A DNA stretch of 64,000 bases from Glossina fuscipes. Its lineage: Eukaryota; Arthropoda; Insecta; Diptera; Glossinidae. Under the pieces are notes generated by a model that was not told the origin of the DNA, searched no databases, and saw nothing but the letters and a program-made list of their open reading frames with translations. Within the stretch, counting starts at the first letter, position 1. Every line of letters begins with the position of its first letter. The position numbers were made by a program, and so were the translations under genes. Where the stretch lies: NCBI RefSeq assembly GCF_014805625.2, contig NW_023998470.1, positions 1,175,632-1,239,631 on the forward strand, in the 5' to 3' direction. Positions 57,036-64,000 of this stretch are shown one piece after another.

Positions 57036-60000
57036 CACTATGTAAATAAAGTACAAATAAAAGAGGACGGTTGTTCTCTCCGAGGCGTGTCAGACATCCC
57101 ATAATCACTAACAGCAAACCTTCTCAACCAACGTCGGCACTTGTTGATCTTTCGATTAAAGCTCGCACGAAAGTGAAGCAGTATGCTATGATGAATGTGG
57201 GTCTCTGAATATACGCTCGCCGCGCTTTTTTTATAGGGTAGTAAAAAAAGAAGTACACTTTTATATAGAATGTTTTCTATTTACACAGGCTGTTGTAGGC
57301 AAAACTGTTCAACTGCCTTAACTACCGGTAAAGAATTAAATGGAAGAAAAAGTCTCTGCAAATAATTGATTACTTATGGGTGACACAAGTAATGCTTACT
57401 TTTGATCAGTGCGCGAATGGGTAGTACATATGGATTAAGCCGTTGGCGTCCGTCCGTCCATCTGCCTGCACCGGTGGCAAAAGCTAAAGTAAAAACCGGC
57501 GACTTGGCGACACAGGCGCTAGAACCGCAAGCTATCTCAAGCTAGTTTGCTAAGGCCTGCTGAAGAGCATTAACTGTCTAGTCTTAAATTCTTAATAAAT
57601 TTTACTGGAAAAAGCAGACTGACGTCTTTCTTTCTTTCTTCTTTTTTTTATGAGCGAGTTAAGGTATTCTTAGGGATCATATTTATACAGTAGAACTTTG
57701 ATGAATATTTCCGTTAAACTCTAGATACATATCTGTCTACTAAAGCTTTCGTTCATCGTTAGCGAAAATATTAAGTAATAAAGGGTTTCTTTCAAGTCAG
57801 GCCACGTTTTAATTATAATGACAGATTGATCACAATTCTTGCGATACTGAAACTTTCAGATATCAGAGGAACGCTACGCAGACTCAGGCGTTTCAATGCG
57901 CACCCACACGTTAATTGAAAAACATACACGACACGTACGTCGTGAAGTGGTTAAGAGCTGCTTTCCATTTTTTCCCCCTATGTGTTAGAAAACTTGTTTA
58001 AACATTTTTAACTTGTAAGTTCTTCGTAGGGTATTTTTGTGTGAGAAACTTAATATACTGCCCATGGTGGATATATTTTCTGTCACATATTAATTATTAA
58101 GATTACTATAAATAGTTTTTTAATAATTTAATTTCCTATATTTCGTATATAATTTTCTACAATCTATTCATTATATCGCGAATGAATCTCTCAGCTCAAG
58201 GCTTAATTTAAAGATTTTGAACATTATTAAGTAATTATAAAAAATCAAATAAATTTTATCTCTCTATTTCAAATTTTACAGCCTTGAACATTTTAATAAT
58301 AGATAACAGACATATAGACACATGTCTGTGTATAAAGAAACAGACAGAATGAAACACAGTCAGATATCTTCACAGTTGGTATAAAACTTAATTCAAGGAT
58401 TTCGGGGAAACGGGGAGTAAATGTTAATATATATGAATTATAAATTTTTAGACCACAGTCACTTCTCCTAGATTGGGAATGCATTAGCTAGTTAGGCTAC
58501 AGCATGATAATCCAATATGAGATATCTGCTATAGTAAGCCATCCTTTCTGCCAAAGACAATTAATATTTTTGTCTATCCTTGATGGGAGATCTTAATCAA
58601 TCTACAATCAGACACTTGTGTCTTTTCCACCAGTTAAAGTACAATCGCGTCTGTCAGGACTAATCTTGCAAGATTTCCTTTGCTTGACTGCTGTACAAAC
58701 ACGGCCAAAAAATGAACCTGTGCTGATAGATGCTTGCTTCCTCTCTAACCACATCCTTGCCGAAAACCGATAAACAGATAGATTGGGGGATACATGGGCT
58801 ACTTTATGTGTTTTACATAGACTTCTGCCATGAACGAGTGATTATACACAGGTTGATATGAAGCGTTAACGTAGCTTGCAGCATCGTACAAACCCCTTCA
58901 ATTACGCTATATTACACTATTCCTAAAGGACCAGACCAATACCATGGATGTGGATCATTTTATGTTTTCTAGGGAAGGCATGGCTTATCCTTCCACCTCC
59001 GTATTGAACATCCACACAATTATGGGAGACAAAGAAAAACCAAAGGGAGCAAAGTTTTTGTACCGCTGACATTCGTCACACTTCTGCTTGATATTTCATC
59101 CACCCCAGATTACACTTTACTAATATCCACATGAATTTTCAATGTTCGCGAAATATTCGCACAGCCTGCTGTTATGCTCTCGTCCCGTTAGCAGTTCTTA
59201 GATCCACGCTTCCTTACTTGGATACCCATAATAGAATGAATATGTAATAGAAAAAAAGTTTTCTTGGACGATGAGGAAGACGGATATAGAACCAACTGGA
59301 CAAACCGACGGACATATAAGTGGACAAAGGCACGGATTTAAGTCAAAATCAGAATCTAACTCCGATCTCAAAAAGATCACCGATTGTTGCTTTTGCGCTT
59401 CAGGCATCTAAGTGCAATCAATATCATCATTGGGGGCAGATAGAATCTTTAATTAGTGGATGGTCTAAAACGCAATTTATTGCTTGTCGTTATTGTTCTC
59501 ACAACACTGATTTCTTATATATTTATTTTTATTTTTTGAAGAGAATTGTATCACGAGATTAATGATACCTATCACAAAATCAGTTTTCAACATATCTCTT
59601 ACGTCATGAATTGTTGATAGTTAGATAAAGCCTGTAAAGCTTATTAGTTGGCGCCATTATTTTCCCATTTCTTGAAAACTTTACAAAATCAATTGTTAGA
59701 TAAAATTGTAAGAAAAAACAAAAAAAAATAATAATAATAATAAATAAATAAATAAAATGAAAAGCAAACGCAATCTTCGCTTGAGTATTACGTGTTCATG
59801 AGTTAGAAAGAAGAGCATAAGACAATAAAAAATAATAATAAAAAATGGATTTTTTCCTATATTTACTTCTCACAGACAAACGTCATAAATTATTATTAAT
59901 GAGTAGTATGTGTTGTAATAGAGCAAAATAAAGCCAGAAGTAGTAGTCATCTTATAAACACAAATATAAAAAAAAATGAATAAAAAAAAATTATTACTTA

Positions 60001-61400
60001 ATACTAAGTATATGCTTCCAAACGACAGATGTGCCCACATGCAAGTCTGATTATAAATGCAACTTTTTCGTTCTAATCTTATTAACCATGTAACGAGTCT
60101 TAGATAGAGTAAATATCAGGTGTAGAAAGAAATTTTAGTTAACCCTATTTGAGAACCTGAGTTAATCCGCCTGCATTCATAATGCACTTGGAGACGAATT
60201 TAACATCAACTCACTCGAACTAGGTAGGTTTTTGTTTACCTTAGGCATATAAAGAGAGCAATTAACATTTTTGTATAAACATTTTTTTGTTTCTATCTTA
60301 GCAATGATTACCTAACCGAATTTGTATAAATAAGTTAACAATTTTGCAAACGTTTTATAACGAGTAGATCAAGTCCATCATCTTGTTCGTGATATCGATT
60401 TATTTTTTTGTGAAAATAATGGGCTCTGCAAACTATGCCTTTCACCGACATAAATTTCTGCATAAATTTTTAATAGGACCCTAAGGCCTTCAACACACTC
60501 GCTACCGATATGGAATTTTGAACAAGTTTTTTTAAGAACTACTCTCTTTTAAAATTGAGACGAATTAGAGGAGAAAGATTGAAAACATCTCTCTATATAT
60601 CCCATTGCTTTATCAAATTTGGCAATTCAACAGATAAAATGCCACTGTCCCATCTTTTTAGGTGTCATGATGTAGGGCAAATAACTGACATTGTGGACGC
60701 TTCGTCGACTCAGTACGAAACGTAACAATGGTATTAAATTTCAGTTTGCTATGCACAGCTAAGGGCTAGACTACCGAAATTAATGCATTGGAATTTGCAT
60801 TATGTGGGCTTTGTGTAAGCTGATCGATCACATCTGTAAACACACTCGCCTTACCATTTTTACCAGCTTTGAGAACTGCTCTCTTCGGGCAGTCACTAGG
60901 TTACCTAAACATCTTAGTCGAGGTATCGAAGTTTATTTGTTGTAAATTTTAGATCGGTGACATCAGCAGCCGCGGGGGAGGGGGGGTCAACTTTAAATAC
61001 TGCACTTATCAAGATTAGGTAATCTTTATAACATCTCTTATAGCACTAAATAGTACTAAATAGTACAAGTAGCAAGTTAAGCCATTTATCACCTTTGTTT
61101 AAGTGTCAATAAAAATGGATTGAATGGATATGACTTTGAAAAAATTTCAATTAAACAAAAACAATTTGCAATTAAAGTATAATTTCAGGAGAGGCGGGCA
61201 CAAATACCATAAACGAAAAGACAATGGGAAAATCTATATGTATGTAGAGATATAGATATAGATTTATAAATAAGCAAAGTTTTATGTATACATGTGTGTG
61301 TTCGTGTATTCGTGTATTTCATTTTTCGTCAACAGAAGACTTAATAGCATTTTTTTTTCAACCAACTTCAAAGTTAAACGACTTAAGCATTTGTATGGTT
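57036..61400. other. AT-rich sequence, no gene recognised
   Basis: Contains an (AAT)n run at 59726-59755 and a short G-rich patch (gcgggggaggggggg) at about 60972-60986. No supported gene. Confidence 0.4.
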
Positions 61401-61401
61401 A

Positions 61402-61762
61402 TGAGAGCTAATATAGGAAGGCTTGCTCGTGAAAAGGTTTGATTGTTGTCTGACATGGAAAGTGAAAAGAAAGATTTCCGACATATTTTAGAAGAGGTAT
61501 TGACAGTATGTCAGGGCCAAAATGGATTAAAAAAATTTTCGACCCGACAATTATGACCTTGACGATGCACCGCGTTGTAGAAGACCATCTGGAGCAGATA
61601 ACGACGAAATAACGGCAGCATTCATTGATGCAATCAGATTAAACATGTCGAATCCGACTGTTCATAATCACATGAAATGGCACTATAAAGAGGAAGTTGT
61701 CTTTCATTTTCATAGAAAAAAAAAAAAAAGAAAAAAGCGAAATCACTTTCCAAACAACCTAA
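61402..61762 (+). mobile_element. Decayed mariner fragment (copy E)
   Basis: From the ATG at 61455 the frame starts MESEKKDFRHILEE, the usual first residues of one mariner branch. After a deletion and frame change it reads DLDDAPRCRRPSGADNDEI and then MSNPTVHNHMKW, which are the linker and second helix-turn-helix of the transposase. The catalytic domain is gone. The right end reads, inverted, ttaggttgtttggaaagtga and is followed by TA (61763-61764). This matches the ends of copy C at 49847. The left end is not clear (61402 is a guess), so it may be 5'-truncated. Confidence 0.6.
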
Positions 61763-61764
61763 TA

Positions 61765-62379
61765 TATATATATATATAAATATTGTATAATATATTATAT
61801 GAACTGTACTTATATAAGTTCGCAATTGTCTAAATGCCTTATTTATAACAAAACTAATTGTCACAAAAATTGTATTCCGTTCAACCCATTCCAGAAATTG
61901 ACGTTCACATATTATTCTTACTCCCCTTGACAAAAAAGAGGTATTTTGGTATTTGACAAAAGATTTGCGTCAGATTTATATTTTTTCAATAAAATATGTA
62001 TGTATTTGAGAATATTAGACAAGAGACGAGGTGAACGCTCTGTTGAGTAACGTAAGACTCTGTTTGAGCTAAAGAAAATTTTGTTTATCTTATTTAGTTG
62101 AAGGGTTATTTCGTAATGGCTTTATACCCTAACAGGTAATCAGATCTAATTTCAAGTATTTGCCATTTATCATGATCCAAGTTTGGTTTCCTTCCTTTCT
62201 CTTTCTTCTCTATCGATTTATCTATCTTTATCTGTCTATCTATTTAATATTTGCAAGACCGATACATACTTAATAAAGCAATATGAAATCATTTAACAAG
62301 CGATTTATATCTTAACACATTCAAGTCTCAAATATTAGGTTAACAGGTGTACTTAGAAATTAAAGCATACGCTATTCAG

Positions 62380-62413
<34 letters not shown>

Positions 62414-64000
62414 TAATAACAAAAATAATATATCTAGTGCTGTACAGATTCGAAAACAAAAAAAACAAAAAAAAACGTGTTTGACGTGTTAAATAAATAA
62501 TTGCATCTGCAAACATTCAAAATGCACACCGAAGCTTCCTGAACCTCAAGTGTATAATTTTAACGATTGCAGGCTGTTTTCGATTTTCAATAAAATTCTC
62601 TAAAATAAAGCGCTCTTTTATGAAAATTTGCAAAAATCTTAATCCACACACACAAACACACCAATTAATAGAGAAGTTTTAATGGTAGAAGTAATTTCAT
62701 TAATTCCCAAAGAAATTCCATAAGTATTTCGGCAGAATTGCATAAGCATTTCATAAAGCGTTGAGTCCTCTCTCGTGGAGGTGATGTTAAGATAACTGAA
62801 CAATGGATTTCATGAACTACTTCCGAACTGATTGCACAGGTCGCTCCTCAAAGGATTCAAAACCTTACTACAACTATAGCTAAATATGAAGCAAACTTTT
62901 TCCATTTAAAGGAGAAGCAAAACTCATTTACCTTCATACGGTGTGTGGACAAAACTCTTGGACGAATGCACTTGGAATATACATAGAATGAACATACACA
63001 AGAAAGAGGGAAATTGTCGTAAGGTTGGCTATTGTCATGTAACTTGTCACTTATATACCAGCGTGCATCGAGCGTCTGAATAGTTTTAGAAATAATTTCC
63101 CTAAGAAATATCAAACTCATAATAATGAATGAATTTAGAACACTTGAAGAGAACTTGTTGCTATTTATATTTCACGATCTACGAACGCATTGACAAATGA
63201 CATTTAATGGACATAGAAAGCGAACGATTTCGAAACTTTCGCATACTTTCACGTGCTATTAACGTGTACAAAGTCGTAGCAACGTGTATGAACAAAAGCT
63301 TAAAAGTCTGTGCCACGCTTAAAAGCCGTTGTTCATATATGCTAAAGAAAACAATATTAAAGAAACAAATGATAATGAATTCAAGTCGATTTTGTATGAA
63401 AAAAAGAAATAATTTTTTTCTTAAAGGGCCTTAAGGGTTAATTTCATTTAGAATATTAATCAAGAGAAGGGCGAAGTATACTAAATGCAATTCTAATGAG
63501 CCATTTCCATGCCAACGACACTTGCACTGTAGTGCGAAAAAAAACTCCAATTACGTGAATATGGAATGAAAAGACCTTAATCCACACTATCAAGCGAAAA
63601 TATCACCCGTATATTCCCAAAGTAAGCAACTTAACGCTGAAAAGCGAGGCAACAAAAGACCAACAAAACTTTATTACCAGACTCCTCTTTAGCGGGACAA
63701 AAGACAAAAGCATCCAAAGTAGGACTTCATTGAGGGGATACGGATGAACTGCTCTTCGTTAGAAGAGAACGTAAGGTACCTTTTTTCAGTCTTGCGCCGT
63801 AGTGTTTTAGTAATCTGTTCTCACTCGCTGTGTAGATAGGAGAAGAAGCAACTGAAGCACCGTTAGTTTATTATTTAACGATTGATCCTTTCATGTTTAC
63901 CCTAAAAGGTGCAGATATGTTTGTTTTATTCGGAATACGCTCCTCCGGAGATCTCATAAACCCTATGTGTTTATTCGTGGTATGAGTGAATATCTGAATC
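61765..64000. other. AT-rich sequence, no gene recognised
   Basis: An A/TA tract at 62381-62412. Frames at 62857-63120 (-) and 63207-63434 (+) lack motifs. No supported gene to the window end. Confidence 0.4.

Noticed and set aside
60965..60990. G-rich patch as possible G-quadruplex
   Set aside because: The G runs are not arranged as four separated tracts of three or more with short loops; a single long G run is not enough.
1..64000. CRISPR arrays, bacterial operons, plasmid or endosymbiont insertions
   Set aside because: The window has spliced genes, tRNA in an intron, polyA signals and eukaryotic transposons. No spaced direct-repeat array or bacterial-type coding density is present.

Overview
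The window is AT-rich, gene-poor animal nuclear DNA. It most likely comes from a brachyceran fly, and a calyptrate such as tsetse is plausible. The support is threefold: a spliced gene for the RNA polymerase III factor Brf that reads like the fly protein, a tRNA-Lys(CTT) gene, and a dense load of short, decayed Tc1/mariner-type DNA transposons, microsatellites and dispersed repeats. Species assignment is inference, since no organism-specific marker was seen.

Genes. A small winged-helix-like gene lies at 980-1264 (+). The C-terminal end of an SLC17-type transporter, now a pseudogene fragment, is at 1930-2199 (-). Two small secreted, atypical Kazal-like proteins are encoded at 23095-23310 (-) and 27348-27554 (+). 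They share exactly the same cysteine spacing, and a pogo/Tigger-like transposon sits between them. The best supported gene is Brf (TFIIIB subunit), with five exons between 41438 and 45478 (-). Its N-terminal exons were not found and may be lost in or beyond a 100-N assembly gap at 45520-45619. A tRNA-Lys(CTT) gene lies in a Brf intron on the same strand, so a Pol III template sits inside the gene for a Pol III initiation factor. Two isolated exon-like segments on the + strand (28708-28730 and 46012-46088) have good splice sites but no recognised product.

Mobile DNA. Five mariner-type relics were recognised from protein fragments and terminal inverted repeats: 9241-10006, 18814-19571, 49847-50283, 50425-51539 and about 61402-61762. 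A 1154-bp pogo/Tigger-like element with a TA target duplication lies at 23933-25086. It keeps a short open frame that appears to join the N- and C-terminal parts of its transposase. A short repeat with a tRNA-like B box (candidate SINE) recurs at about 5256, 43541, 46500 and 46700. A second dispersed family, marked by a conserved 'cttcagaaaccctataaa...cttgatcagc' core, recurs at least seven times.

The rest (about 80% of the window) is AT-rich sequence with microsatellites and homopolymer runs. No further genes can be supported in it. Part of it may be introns of large genes whose coding exons are mostly outside the window.
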